From NCBI RefSeq assembly GCF_030463565.1, contig NC_134652.1:15539397-15603396 (forward strand): a stretch of DNA of 64,000 nt, read 5' to 3'. The notes beneath the pieces are model-generated. The model did not search any database. It was not told the DNA's origin and worked only from the letters and a program-made list of their open reading frames with translations. The translations under genes were made by a program, and so were the position numbers. This DNA is from Pelecanus crispus. Lineage: Eukaryota; Chordata; Aves; Pelecaniformes; Pelecanidae. Below are positions 1-10,817 of the stretch, in pieces (positions within the stretch are counted from its first letter, which is position 1; each line of letters opens with the position of its first letter).

Positions 1-264
1 TTTTTGCTGTCGGAGGCGGGTGCTCCAGGACAGGAGGAGAACAAAGGGAGGCACCGGCACCCCCAGCCCTTTGTCTGAGCGCAGAGGAGTTCACCTGCAG
101 GGAAAACCAGCTCCCACCGCAGAGCTGGCAGCTCCACGCGGATTCGGATGGGGAGAGGGATGCAGCACCCCCCCCGCTAGCAAGAGGATAATGAGCAGAA
201 GGACGCAATCACGTTACCCTCTCTCCCCTTGCCACACGCACAAGCCTGTTACAGCACACGCCAA

Positions 265-279
265 CCCCCCCCCCCCCCC
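265..279 (+). repeat. Poly-C run (C15)
   Basis: Uninterrupted C15; a G12 run follows at 448-459. Both are in TRIM8 intron 1, where they would be quadruplex-forming on one strand or the other. Confidence 0.95.
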
Positions 280-935
280 ACTTCCCAACAACAACCGCAA
301 CCAGCAATAAAAACCATTGCCACAAAAATATCAACCTGCCCCCCAGCGCAATCGATCTGTGTCTGTGTGTGGCCAAGCACCAAACCCTGGAGCTCGGCTC
401 CACCGACGGGGATCAACTGGGAGGGAAGGGGGTGGGTGACCCCCTTCGGGGGGGGGGGGTTTAAAGCCACACAATAACTGGCTCAAATGAGGGTTTGGAT
501 TAAGCTGTTGTACAGCAAGGGAAAACACTGCCTCCATTAGGATATGGGGGATTTTCCTTTCCTTTCTCCAAAGCTCCAGCTCTAGGATGAAGCTTCCAGG
601 TCACCCAGTCAGGGAGAAGAGAACTGGGTAATGCCGAGCAAATGGGGGATCCTGCATATGGAGAGATGGGTGGAGGGAGGAAAGGCAGATCAGCCCTCCC
701 CGAGCCCCGGATCACACAGTCGGCTGGTCTGACAACATTTACTCATATTTCAGAGAGACACAGCCATCCGGAACGTCACTCCCTGCCAACTGCCTCATCT
801 GGAGCCATCCGCAGCTCAGCTCTTCCCAGCCTGCTCCGGAGACAGCCCTCCCAGAGCATCCACACACCAAGGAATTGAGAAAGGACAGGTAGGAGGAAGA
901 GAAAAAACAGAAAAATTAAACTGATTCATGTTTAA

Positions 936-956
936 TTTTTTTTTTTTTTTTTTTTT
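936..956 (+). repeat. Poly-T run (T21)
   Basis: Uninterrupted T21 in TRIM8 intron 1; an A-run on the transcribed strand. Confidence 0.95.
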
Positions 957-2008
957 ACATTTCCAGTACATCATCCCAGCAAACAGATGACTTTGTGTGT
1001 GTGTTGCATACGCACCGCTGCAGAGTGGCAGAGCACTGCTCTGAGCAGGGAACTTTGCTCATGTTACCATCACAAGCGAATCACAAGACAGAAGAGGGAC
1101 GCCCGCGATCCCCTGGCGAGAACAGGCCGAAGCTGTCCTTATCAGAAAGGATCCGGGACAGGGAACGTCTTCCCCAAGTTCATCTGGGGGACATATGTAA
1201 AAACTCTTGCGTGCATCCAGAGTCCCACGACTGTAAATAACCGTCCCTCCCTCCATATTTGGGACCTGGCATCTCTTCCTCCCATTCCAAAGCGTGCTGG
1301 CTGTAGCTCTCCTAGGTAAAGGAGGGGTGGCTGCCTCTATCAGTCCTTATTCCACGGAGCAAAGAGAAGGAGAGGACATCCCTGGTCCCACACCTTCCCA
1401 CTGGTCCCCCAGCACCTGCCCCATCTTCTCTACCAGCAAACAGAGGTTCATTGCAGAAAATTGGCTACCACCGCAAGCAAGCTCAGCAGCTCCTACTCCT
1501 CCAAGCCCTCCCCCTTACTCCAACCAAACCGGCATCTCCCGAGCCTAAGGGCTGCTGATAAATGCAGAAAGTTGACAAAGTCACCAGAACCTAGCCCAGA
1601 TCCATAGCATTTTATTTTTTTAAAAGAAAAAAAGCCAGGCCAGACCAGATCCTGCCCTGGAGCCTGCATGGCAAAGCAGAATCCATCTCCAAGTGTTTAT
1701 TTATAAATCCGTACATACATGTACATTTGAATCCTGACAGAATTAATTCTGGCATCCAGCTAATTCAAAGCATTCCTCCCCCATCACACTACTGTTGCAG
1801 GCCAGCCCAGCACAGAAGCTGATTATAAAATGCTGCACTAGCCAGGCATTTCTGCAAAGGCTTGTGCTATTGAGCATTCAGTCTTTCCTTGCTTGGCTAT
1901 TTCATTGTTTCGGTGTCGATCCCTCCTCTCTTGCCCTGTGTTTCCTGGTTACTTTTGTCCCTGCTCTGGAAGCACTGCTGCTCTCAGCCCCATTTCAGTG
2001 TCAGATTG

Positions 2009-2039
2009 AAAAAAAAAAAAAAACCCCAAACCAAAACAA
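2009..2039 (+). repeat. A-run with CCCCAAACC tail
   Basis: A15 followed by CCCCAAACCAAAACAA. One of six tracts of this form in the window. Confidence 0.9.
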
Positions 2040-5000
2040 TTACATGAAATTAAAGAGAAGAAAAGAAGAAATTATCACTGTGTACCAAGATTTCCAGTAA
2101 ACAGATAGGTAACGAGCAAAAAATAGGCCAATATGCTGCAAGGCAAGCTGCAGACAGATCTGGGGATAGAAAACCCGCTGCCTCCCTCCGAGGCACAGCT
2201 AAGAAATCCCTGTGTGGTCACACGCTGTCCTCTGGAGCAGAGAGGAGAGAGGTCAGGGCAGCCAGCACTGTAAGAGCCTCTTTATTCTTGGGCAGTTGCA
2301 CGAATCTGATCGCTTGTGCCCTTTGTGAGACATGGAAATCTGCCTTCTCCTCCCACCCCCGTTGCCAGCCCCCCCTTTCTGCTCCCCCTGCTCAGACGGG
2401 GGCAGAGGCAACTCCTCCGCTCCAGAGGCAAAGACCAGAGCAGCAGAGAGGCTGTGGAACCCCTCCGGCAGGACCGGGCTTGGCTGAGCACGTGCGAGAG
2501 CTGGAGGACAGTGCTTTGCTGGAGCGAGGGGAGGGCAAGAGAAGGGAAGGACAGTCCTGGGACTCGCATGTTCCTCGAAGGGCTCACCCGGGCTCCCACG
2601 CATGAGGAGCAACACTGAGGGGTGGAGGAAAGTCCAGGGTCTCATGTTGCAGCCCACGTCTTTCCCACTTCTCCCTCTCTGCCACGCTCGCGGGCTCAAG
2701 GAGAGCGGCATGCTGCACACCTCCATGCCAGCAGCCACATGACGCTTACATAAATATCACGGGTTGGATTTAGACTAAACGAGGGTCTGGGCTAAGTTTA
2801 TTATGCCCTCATCACCAGCCAAAGCTGGGCTTCTGCCTCCTGGTTCAGAAAATGGAGCAGGACATCCCCATCTCAGGGGCTCATTCAAAGCCACCAGAAA
2901 GCTCTCTAGCCAGGGATGTCTGGCATGGGTGGGCAAGGCTGTGCCTAGACATCCCCACCTGCAAAGTACAGCCAACCCCTACATACTGCAGGGGTAAGCC
3001 TGGGCTACAATTTGTCCCTGTTCCTTGCAAAGCAGCTCAAGGTCCTCAGACGAACCTCTCTTTCCCTCTCCTCCTTCCACCTCGCTCTTCACCAGCACCC
3101 ATCCACATAGCATTGTCCCCCATGGGAAGAGAGCATCCTCCGCTGCAGCCCTGGTCCTACTCCTCTTCTTTACCAAAGCTGCCCCTCCATGCAAGCCTCC
3201 TCCCTCCCACCCAAACCCACCAGGCTGCCTCCCCGCATCCTCCATCTCTGCTGTCACTTCTCGGATTGACTCTAGACAGAAGACTTACAGCTGCAGGTGT
3301 AGAGCAAGCAGCCACTGGCAACCTGATGGGCTAAGGGCAAGGAAAATAAATGCTCATGCTTACCAGTAAAACAGCAGGGAAAAGCCCTAATCCAAACCCT
3401 GGGGAGGCAGGAGACTGCCAGTTCAGCCAAAGATCTGGGACCGCCAAGATACCTGCTGCCATTTGGCCAGCAAACCCAGATGGGTTTGCAGCAGGGTGGC
3501 TCAGCCCCCCCAAGACCTCTCTAGGGCAGCACAGGCTGCGATCGGTTGAACTGAAATCCTCCGCTGCCCCTGACAACACAGCGCAGCAAAACCTGACAGA
3601 TCGATGGTGGTGAACGGCATAGAACTAGATAAGCGAGGCTAGGTGGGTGCTGGGATTTCTGTGACTGCCCAAGGCCCAAGAAGTCATTACTCATCACAGC
3701 AGCTTGACCAACTGACAGCATCCCAGGGCACAATGATCAGTCACATTTAGGAGCCTGGCGCTGGACTCCCGACGCCCCTGAGCAAGAACCAGGGCATGGG
3801 TAAAATCAGGGGAGGGAGAGACCTGGGTTAGGCTGACCTAACCCCTGGGCTGGGCTGGCGGTTCAGCTCTGGGGTGCTGGTGGAGGCTCAGATGGAGGGC
3901 GCAGGGAGAACCTGCACATCTCCAGCTTCGCAGGACCTACTGCCGAAGTCGTCTGTGGACCAGGTATGTTCAAAGAGCACCGTGGGGACCGCCTGCCAGG
4001 CACCAACCCACACCACCTACAGTCACGAGAGCTAAATTAACGCTCGAGCACTTGGGCACTTGCACTCACAATGCCTCCAGTGAGCTGCGTGCCACGCTCC
4101 TCATAAACAAGTCATCTGGAAAATAAGTAAGCCTGTAAAAATCCAGCCCATCACAAGTTACCAAACCTGTTTCAGAGTAAAACAACCTACAGCAGCTCAG
4201 GCCAGGAGCCTGGCAGTGGAGCCAACTCCAGCCCCCCCCAGCACTGGGGCTCCCGAGGTGCCAGCAAAACATCCCTCACACAGCTAGCAGCACGGGGATG
4301 CAACACAGGGCTCGTTTCAAACAGGAAGGTATCTCTGGTGTCAGGGCTGTCTAGTAAAGAAAAGCTGGTGGCATTTTCCCTCTAGAGACCTAGGGCTTTT
4401 GAACTGCAGAAGCAATCAGCTGGGGCAGGTAGGAAAAGCGCATGGGCCATCTCTGCACTGGGGCTGGCGGCCAACGCTGGCACAGGACCAGAGTTTCTGG
4501 TACAGAGTTGGTATTCTTCTCTTCCTGTGACCCTACCAAGCGCTCACCTCTCCTCTCTCCCATACTTTCAAAAGCCCTGAGCTGGGCTTATCTGGGAGGC
4601 TACCAAGAAAGAAAGCCCAAACCCACCAAGGAGCAAATGGGCCCAGCAGCTCAGTCCATCTGTCCTCCTGGATTTGCCAAATGGGTGCTGCTCCTACATG
4701 GCCACAGAAGGATCCCCAATGTTTTCCCACAGGTCTCAGCACCACAACGCGCTTCCTCCCTCTGAGTGTTCAAAATCACTGGAGATCTTCAGAATGTGGA
4801 GGGATTTTCTCCTGATTTCCCAAAAATACGCTGCAAGCTAGGTCAGAGGGATATCTACTTCCATCCCCTAAAACAAAACGGAGGCAGGAGCAGAGCCTCT
4901 ACCCAAGTCCCTTCCCACTGGTGGCACCTCCAGCTGAGGACAGGCAGCTGGGACATCCCCAAGCAAGCTCTGATGTACCTGGCCTCAATCAGCCACGTCC

Positions 5001-5115
5001 CACACAAAGATGGGGCAAACACAGTAATACCCCACAAGCAAGTCCCCTTCTGTGGCTGCTGCCTTCTGACCTGTCCTCCAATCCCAGAAATGTATTTTTC
5101 CCCTTTTCGGATTAT

Positions 5116-5153
5116 AAAAAAAAAAAAAAACCCAAAAAAAAACCCCAAAAAAA
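5116..5153 (+). repeat. A-run with CCC(A)n tail
   Basis: A15, CCC, A9, CCCC, A7, CC. Same architecture as 2009-2039. Confidence 0.9.
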
Positions 5154-6274
5154 CCAATGCATCAACCTCCCAGTGGAGCAACTTTCTTTTTCAACCCTGG
5201 AAGCAGGTTGCCCTGTGCCGGGGAGACAGCAGGTTCCGCCATGCAGGCAGGAGGCACGTGGCTGGGGCAGCAAAAGCAAAGATGGAAGAAAAAATGTTTC
5301 GTTTTGAGACCTCGACACAAACAAAACGACAAGAAGCAAAAAACGAGGGTGGGTTGTTGGCTTTTTTTTTCCTCTCCTGTTTAAGCGCTACAAAAACAGG
5401 AAACAAAGGAGAAAACATCTCACAGGGGGGAAGGGGAGGTAAGCGCTTTAGACGCCCACGAAAGAAAGATTAACCACATATTTTATTTACTGTTTGTATT
5501 ACGGTTGCACCGTGGAGTTCAACCAATTCCGAGCCAGGGCTCTGCGGGTTTGTGCAGCACCTAACGCCGAGCGGTCCCCTTCCCCCAAACCCACCAAGCG
5601 TGCGCCTCCGCTTCAAGCGAGCCCTCCACGGACACCCTCTTTCCTCCTGCAGACACCCGCCTCCGACTTTGCCCAGCACGAGCTCTCCTGCCCCAATTGC
5701 CAGCTGAGAAAGTGCTGGTGCTGTCCCCAAGGAATTTTGAGACCCTTTTCCCCTTCAAATTGGACCGTAAGCAGGGGTAAGATGCCCTCCAAGGTGGGCT
5801 GGCAGCAGAGCCAGAGTAATAAATGCTAAAAAAGATGAGTTCATGGGGAGTGTGTTTGCAGGCTCCTACTCCTCCTCCGGGCTATGGGGGCCACCCCCGC
5901 CAAAACGGGTCGATGTCGCACCCCCCACACACTCACAAGTCCCCCACACCAAGGACAGGGCTCCGAGCCTCCAAACTTTGACTCATTTCTCAATTAACGG
6001 CTTCCCGAACGCGAGCCACGCACGGAAAAAACCTCTCACGATGGGGCCTGGACCTCCCAAGCCCGGCATTACTCATCCGCCCCCCAGCCCTAGCCCTCCT
6101 TCCCCGGGATGCTCCAAGAGCGGCTCACCGCCGCAGGGTGAGCAAGCAGCCAGGAATCCCGGGCCTGGCTCCCGCAGGCGGGAAGCCGTCACCAGCTGAG
6201 CACACGCACCCTAATTCGGGAGCAGAGGCGGCCACCTTCCTTGCCGGCTGGCGAGGGGCGGCTTTCAGCCAGAG

Positions 6275-6315
6275 ACCTGCCCAAGGCCACGCAGCGAGGG
6301 CAACCTGCCGGGCGT
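6275..6315 (+). mobile_element. Possible MIR fragment
   Basis: AGAGACCTGCCCAAGGCCAC then GCAGCGAGGGCAACCTGCC resembles the phrase 'gtgacttgcccaaggtcacacagcgag'. A second faint copy (GGGATTTGGCCAAGGTCACA, 6528-6547) lies 250 bases on. Weak. Confidence 0.3.
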
Positions 6316-6734
6316 TTTTCCCGGGGGCTGTTCCCTACTCCAGCCAATTCAGGAAGGAACGGCTTCAACTGCAGGGGGGATCCTTCGGGCACGCCGTCCC
6401 CCAGCTCTGGGCTGTCCTCCATTGCCCCGGCCTCCAAGCACCCAACCGAGCCACGCGCCCAGCGGGAAGAGACAAGCTTATCATCGCAGAGAAAGGAAAT
6501 TAAGATAACGTGGCGATGGAGGTACCGAGGGATTTGGCCAAGGTCACAACATAAGTCTGCGGCTTTGCGATACAGCCATCCGACACATTCGGTGCCTGGC
6601 CACGTACCCTAAAATTTCAAGCCAGGGCCAAAATCCAGCCTAGCTGGTGGTAGCTTTCTGCCAGGTCATTAGCAGCGTGCATCCGCAAGGAGCAGCGAAC
6701 ATCCAGCCATAACAACGGCAGCAACAACAGAAAG

Positions 6735-6750
6735 AAAAAAAAAAAAAAAA
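6735..6750 (+). repeat. Poly-A run (A16)
   Basis: Simple A16 tract in TRIM8 intron 1 after CAACAACAGAAAG. Confidence 0.95.
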
Positions 6751-7124
6751 CCATGCAGGAAGAGCGGGAATAGATGAGATCAAAGTGTCCTGGAAAAGGA
6801 CCTGGAAAAATAGTTTTGGTCCCTGGCTAAGGCTCCCGGGAAATGCACACGCGAGCCCCGTCCCAGCCCTGCGCAGCCCTCCCAGGGTGGCTCCCCACCC
6901 TGGCAGAGGGAGACCAAAATGACTCCCTATAAATAGAAGCAGAAAAGCGCTTCTCCAAAAGCCTGGCTGGGTCTTTCCCCTTCCAGCGCGTGTGGCGGAG
7001 CTGCTGGCACCTCCACGGAGGTCTTTGGTTTTCCCCCAAATAAACCTGGAGAGGAAAATAACCTTCCTGTGAGCTCAGGCTGGCTCCTCTCTGCACAGAG
7101 CCACCCCCCCCTCCCAGGCCTGGC

Positions 7125-7285
7125 CATCCAATTGGAAAGTAATTATACTGCAATTTTTATTTATGACTTTTTTTTTTTTTTAATTGCTAAATGGTGACTC
7201 ATTTTGGCAACATTAAAATACACAGGAAATCATCCCCATTTTACAGTAATCACCATTCAATTCATTGTTAAATATTTATTCGGCG
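7125..7285. promoter_or_regulatory. AT-rich island in TRIM8 intron 1 (enhancer candidate)
   Basis: An AT-rich, repeat-free block within GC-rich intron. It contains CCAATTGG, GTAATTATACTG, a T-run, TAATTGC, TGACTCA (AP-1, 7195-7201) and TTAAATATTTATT. Such islands are often conserved non-coding elements; conservation cannot be tested here. Confidence 0.35.
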
Positions 7286-8198
7286 GACAAGCGCCGGGCC
7301 TCGTTCAAAGGGTCGGAGGGGGAGCGGAGGGGCAGCCCTGGGAGGGGGGGGAAGGTGGTGGTGGGGTCACGGCAGTGCTGTTAAATGCCCACCACGAACT
7401 TTGGGATGGGGAGCCAGGGTGAAAGCTCCCGCCAGATGGTCTGGCCACGAGCAAAATACAGACTCGCTTTCCCTCGAATCCAGCGCTACGCCCCATGCTG
7501 CTTTAGAGAGGAGGGAACAGCCCTGTGCCCCCCTCAGAAAAAAAGCATTATTTGGCCAAGCCCCAAGCGCGGATGCCCGCCAGCGAGAAGCCGTGGGTCT
7601 CTGACGCGAAGCTCTCCCAGCGCCGGGGGGAAGGGGATGGCGGCCGCCGGCCCCGGCGGGAGGCGGTGGGAAGAGCCAGCAGTTTGACATTCACAGGCCT
7701 TACAATGGACGGGGCCCACGTCTGCGGCCGCTTTGGCCCCCCAAGGGAGCCCGATTTCGGGGCGACTCAGCCTCAGACGCAGGCGGCTGCTCTGCCTTCG
7801 CCCGAATGGCCGCACGCCCCAGCAGGAATCAGGGAGACGACCCCTCCAAAACCCCCCCGGCCCAGGGCCTCGACCCTTCCCCGCGCAGCCCAGACCCGAC
7901 CGGCGGCAGGTCCTAAGGCTGGACGGCTCCGCAGGCCTCCCGGCGTGGAGCCCCTTCCCCGGGAAGCCCCCCGGGCGCCCACCGACTCCGTCACCGCTCG
8001 GCTGGAGCAGCCACCTAACATGTCCGCCACAGGGGGACCGGGCGGGGGAGGAACAGCACCGGGGCAGATTTTGTGTAGGCCCTACACAAACACAGGCCTT
8101 TGGGGAACAAACGCGGGAGGGAAGCGGGCGGCCAGGGAGAGCGGCAGCCCCCTCCCCCGGGCCGGACAAACCCACGTCTCCGCGAAGGTCCGACTTAC

Positions 8199-8768
8199 CC
8201 TGATCTCATTGCGGCGGATCTCCACGTCGCAGACCGAGTGTCCCTGGTGGGCCCCGCTGTAGTAGCAGCAGAACTGGCAGACGGCCACCTGCTCGGCCTC
8301 GCAGTGGTACAGGCGGTAGGCGTTGTGCTGGGGGCAGCTCCAGGCCCGCACGTCGTCCGCCTCCACCAGGAGATGGCCCCGGGCCGTGGAGGGCTGCTGC
8401 AGGTGGGTCTGGACGTGGGACTGGCAACACGGGGCCTCGCACCTCAAGCAGATCTTCTGGGCCGGCAGCGGCGGGCCCCGGCGGCAAAAGACGCAGTGCA
8501 AGACGGAGGGGGGCTTCTCCAGGTTGAGGGAGTTGAACTTCTCCACGATGTTGGTGAGCTTCAGGTTCTTCTCCAGGTTGGGCTTCTGGTTGTAGGCCTG
8601 GTTGCACTCCGGGCACCGCACCAAGCCCGACTCCTTGGCCCACGCCTCCCCGATGCAGCCCCGGCAGAAGTTGTGCTTGCAGGGCAGCTGGACCGGCTCC
8701 ACGAAGACGTGCAGGCAAATGGGGCAGATGAGCTCCTCTTCGAAGCAGTTCTTCCAATTCTCAGCCAT
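8199..8768 (-). CDS. TRIM8: TRIM8 coding exon 1 (RING and two B-boxes), E3 ubiquitin ligase
   Basis: The frame starts at the ATG at 8768-8766 and gives 190 residues beginning MAENWKNCFEEELICPICL. I recognise this as TRIM8; it is nearly identical to the mammalian protein. RING C3HC4 ligands are C15, C18, C30, H32, C35, C38, C52 and C55. B-box 1 starts at C92-x2-C95 and B-box 2 follows from about residue 140. The exon ends AGG|GTAAGT (donor 8198), a phase-0 junction just where the coiled coil should begin. Coiled coil and C-terminal exons are absent, so only the N-terminal third is here. TRIM8 is known to ubiquitinate signalling proteins and to act in NF-kB, SOCS1/STAT and p53 pathways. Differences from the human protein as I remember it are conservative, such as Glu at position 46 in the RING. 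The open frame running on past the donor to 8082 is intron. Confidence 0.97.
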
Positions 8769-8855
8769 CTCTGCCGGCAGCCTCTGGCGACGTTTCCCCC
8801 CACCCGCTTCGGTCGCTCAGTGCGGTCTAGGGGCGGACGCTGGGGTCTGTCCTCC
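8769..8855 (-). other. TRIM8: TRIM8 5' UTR adjoining the start codon
   Basis: Reading on the minus strand, the bases before the ATG contain no upstream ATG between 8855 and 8769. The segment is GC-rich and ends GGCAGAG|ATG, an adequate Kozak context with G at -3. Its upstream limit is set here at a candidate splice acceptor, TTCCCGTTGCAG (8867-8856). If that acceptor is not used, the leader simply continues to higher coordinates. Confidence 0.55.
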
Positions 8856-9146
8856 CTGCAACGGGAAGCCTGGGGGTGAACGGCTGGGCTCCCCCCTCCC
8901 CGCAGCACGCGCAATAAATAATAAACCGCAGCAGATTTTAAAATCGGGGATAAAATAAACCACAGAGCAGCAGCACTCTAGGAATCTCCAGCGAGCAAAC
9001 GTGACGTCCCCGTCGCTTCGTTAAAAAAAGCAACACAAAAGGTTAAAAACCCCCAACGTGATATCGTAGGATTTACAGCCCAAAGTCTTAACCACCCCTA
9101 AAAGCCATTTGTTTCTTTTTACCCCAGAAGGCGAATCGAAACTTAC
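8856..9146 (-). other. TRIM8: Candidate 5'-leader intron of TRIM8
   Basis: On the minus strand a strong donor, TTTG|GTAAGT, lies with its GT at 9146-9145. A pyrimidine-led acceptor ending TTGCAG lies at 8861-8856. Together they would remove 291 nt of AT-rich, CpG-poorer sequence from the TRIM8 leader. The CRE-like TGACGTCC at 9002-9009 would then sit inside this intron. The splice signals are seen; their use is inferred. Confidence 0.35.
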
Positions 9147-9406
9147 CAAAGGTTGAAAAAAATCCATACAAAATCCAGCAGCAGAGTCCAAGTTCCATAT
9201 AAAGCTCCTAAATTTAGCGCTCCAGATCGGATTTTTCTTTTCTTAGGTTTGCAACTGACATTCAATATTTTAAAGGGACTTTTGTCCCCCACCAACCTGG
9301 CTAACAGCTGAGAGCACAGACTCACTCGGGGTTTTTTTTTTTCCTCCCCTGTATTTCTCCTCCCTCTCCCCCTGATGGGAGTTGGGAATCAGAGTCTTTT
9401 AAAGGA

Positions 9407-9624
9407 AACAGATCAAAGGGTTAAGATCCAAAATGGGAAAAGGAGGAAGATTAAAAAAAAAAAAAAAGCGACGATGACGATGGCGAAAAAACGAATTCTC
9501 TCCGCGGTCCCCGAGATTTGCTTCTAACCCGGCGGAGGAGCAAAGAAAAAAAGGAAGAGGGAAAAAAAAAAAAAAACCAAGACGGGGGTGGGGGGGGGGG
9601 GTGGGAAGAAAAAAAAAAAACCCC
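9407..9624 (+). repeat. Purine-rich tract with poly-A and poly-G runs
   Basis: Plus-strand purine-rich DNA contains four A-runs (near 9452, 9561, 9609 and shorter ones) and a G-run at 9591-9601. In the TRIM8 direction it is a C/T-rich tract of the kind that can form triplex DNA or serve as a diffuse initiation region. Confidence 0.7.
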
Positions 9625-9726
9625 TCTCGCCTGCTTCGAGATTGCGAGGTCTTGAATGGAAGAGCTCGGTCATTCAGAGCAAACCCCAGCCCAGCGCAGC
9701 CCTCCCAGCCTCGTCCAACGCTCCCG

Positions 9727-9774
9727 GAGAGGGATGGGAGAGGGATGGGAGAGGGGATGGGAGAGGGGATGGGC
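9727..9774 (+). repeat. Minisatellite GGATGGGAGAGG-type, about 4 units
   Basis: GAGAGGGATGG units of 11-13 bases repeat four times, two of them with one extra G. Purine-only on the plus strand, next to further purine tracts upstream of TRIM8. Confidence 0.9.
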
Positions 9775-10146
9775 TTTGCCAAGGGGGACCTAAACCCCGC
9801 GGCCCCCGAGTCAACCTGCTCTGGCTTCCCAGCGGGGCTGGGGGATAAAAGGCGTCCAGGGAAGGGGGGGCGGGGGGGTCCGACCTAGCCCGCTCTCATG
9901 GCCGGCCGGGGGCACGCAGCCCCCCGACGGCAACAATGCGATGGAGCCGGGGGTCCCGGGGCAGGGGGACGCGTGTCCGAGCCGCCCGCGGAGAGCCGGC
10001 CTTCCCCCGCAGAGCCGGCCCCGGTCCGGCCCCGCCGGCAAGGGGCGAGGCGGCGGCGGGCGGCCGGGAGGAGCCGGCCGAAGCGTGCGGTTCCGGGAGA
10101 GCCGAGTCAGCTCTCAGCCATTTTGAGCTGCCCTGCTGGAGAACGG

Positions 10147-10207
10147 AGACCGGAGGCGCATTAAAAATAAAATTTAAAAATAAAATTAAAAAAAAAAAAA
10201 AATTAAA
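10147..10207 (+). repeat. AT-rich low-complexity tract inside CpG island
   Basis: TTAAAAATAAAATT is repeated twice and then an A15-type run follows. It is an abrupt AT-rich gap of about 60 bases in otherwise extremely GC-rich DNA. Confidence 0.85.
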
Positions 10208-10291
10208 GTCACCGGAACAAAACCGCTCCCGCTGCCTCCCCCGCCCGCCCGGCGGGGCTCTGCGGAAGGGCTGCGGCTGCGGGGCCGCGGG

Positions 10292-10330
10292 GCGAGCCGA
10301 GCCGAGCCGAGCCGAGCCGAGCCGAGCCCA
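10292..10330 (+). repeat. (GCCGA)6 pentanucleotide repeat
   Basis: Six perfect GCCGA units at 10296-10325 with partial units on both sides. It lies in the core of the TRIM8 CpG island; each unit carries a CpG. Confidence 0.95.
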
Positions 10331-10509
10331 GCCGTCCCGTCCCGGCGGGGCCGCTCAGCACAGCCCCCCGCGCCTGCCCCCGCCGCCTCCAGCCATCTTG
10401 GGCTCGCCCTGGGCGCCGCCCGCCCGCCGGAGCCCCACGCCCCGGCCTTCCTCCCGCCGCCCCCGGGGAGGCGGCCGCGGCCCGGGGCGGGGACGAGGAG
10501 CGGAGAAGT

Positions 10510-10572
10510 GGGGGGGGGGGGGGGGGGGCGCGGATCCCCGCAGCGGATCTCCTCGGGGGAAGGGGGGGGGGG
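10510..10572 (+). repeat. G19 and G11 runs in CpG island
   Basis: An uninterrupted G19 (10510-10528) and a G11 (10562-10572) are separated by 33 bases. Such runs can form G-quadruplexes and are prone to sequencing error, so their lengths are uncertain. Confidence 0.9.
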
Positions 10573-10796
10573 CGGCGCCTCGGAGGCGGCCGGGCTCAGC
10601 CCCGGCGCGGGGGGCCGGGGCGGCGGCGGGGGGCGGCCATGGGGGCGGCGGCCGCGGGGGAGATATCGACCGGGGGAGAGGGAGGGCGGGCGCGCCCCGC
10701 CCCGGCGCGCCGAGGGGCGGCCCCGCTCGGGAGCCGGCGGGCGGGGGGAGCGGAGCGGAGCGGAGGCGCCGGAGCCGGTGGGTCCCGCCGGGCGCT

Positions 10797-10817
10797 GCCG
10801 CCGCCGCCGCCGCCGCC
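10797..10817 (+). repeat. (GCC)7 trinucleotide repeat
   Basis: Seven perfect GCC units directly upstream of a GC-box cluster in the TRIM8 promoter island. Trinucleotide GCC tracts are often length-variable. Confidence 0.95.

Larger units (their letters stand above)
1..8198 (-). other. TRIM8: TRIM8 intron 1 (partial)
   Basis: This stretch follows the exon 1 donor GTAAGT at 8198-8193. I searched the minus strand for the coiled-coil exon that should follow and found nothing that reads like it, so intron 1 continues off the left edge. It is GC-rich, with homopolymer runs, two possible MIR relics near 6275-6315 and 6480-6560, and one AT-rich island at 7125-7285. The open frames here on both strands are low in complexity and have no recognisable domain. 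Confidence 0.85.
9147..9800 (-). other. TRIM8: Pyrimidine-rich leader or proximal promoter of TRIM8
   Basis: Read in the TRIM8 direction, this block is rich in C and T tracts (for example minus strand of 9407-9624), with several T-runs and C-runs. CCATATAAAG at 9195-9204 is one base off a CArG (SRF) box and also resembles a TATA-like element. Such tracts are common around dispersed vertebrate start sites. The block could be a non-coding first exon ending at 9147, but the start site is unknown. Confidence 0.35.

Noticed and set aside
4766-5473. 235-codon plus frame
   Set aside because: Crosses the A/C-rich tract at 5116-5153 as a Lys/Pro/Asn stretch; no family resemblance.
1-8080. Search for TRIM8 exon 2 (coiled coil)
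   Set aside because: No minus-strand frame with a Lys/Glu/Leu-rich coiled-coil start was found; exon 2 is taken to lie left of the window.
7525-8262. 245-codon plus frame and matching minus 7534-8175 frame
   Set aside because: Both strands open in GC-rich DNA next to TRIM8 exon 1, biased composition, no recognisable domain.
8100-8879. 259-codon plus-strand frame
   Set aside because: Exact antisense of TRIM8 exon 1; its openness follows from GC-rich third positions of the real minus-strand gene.
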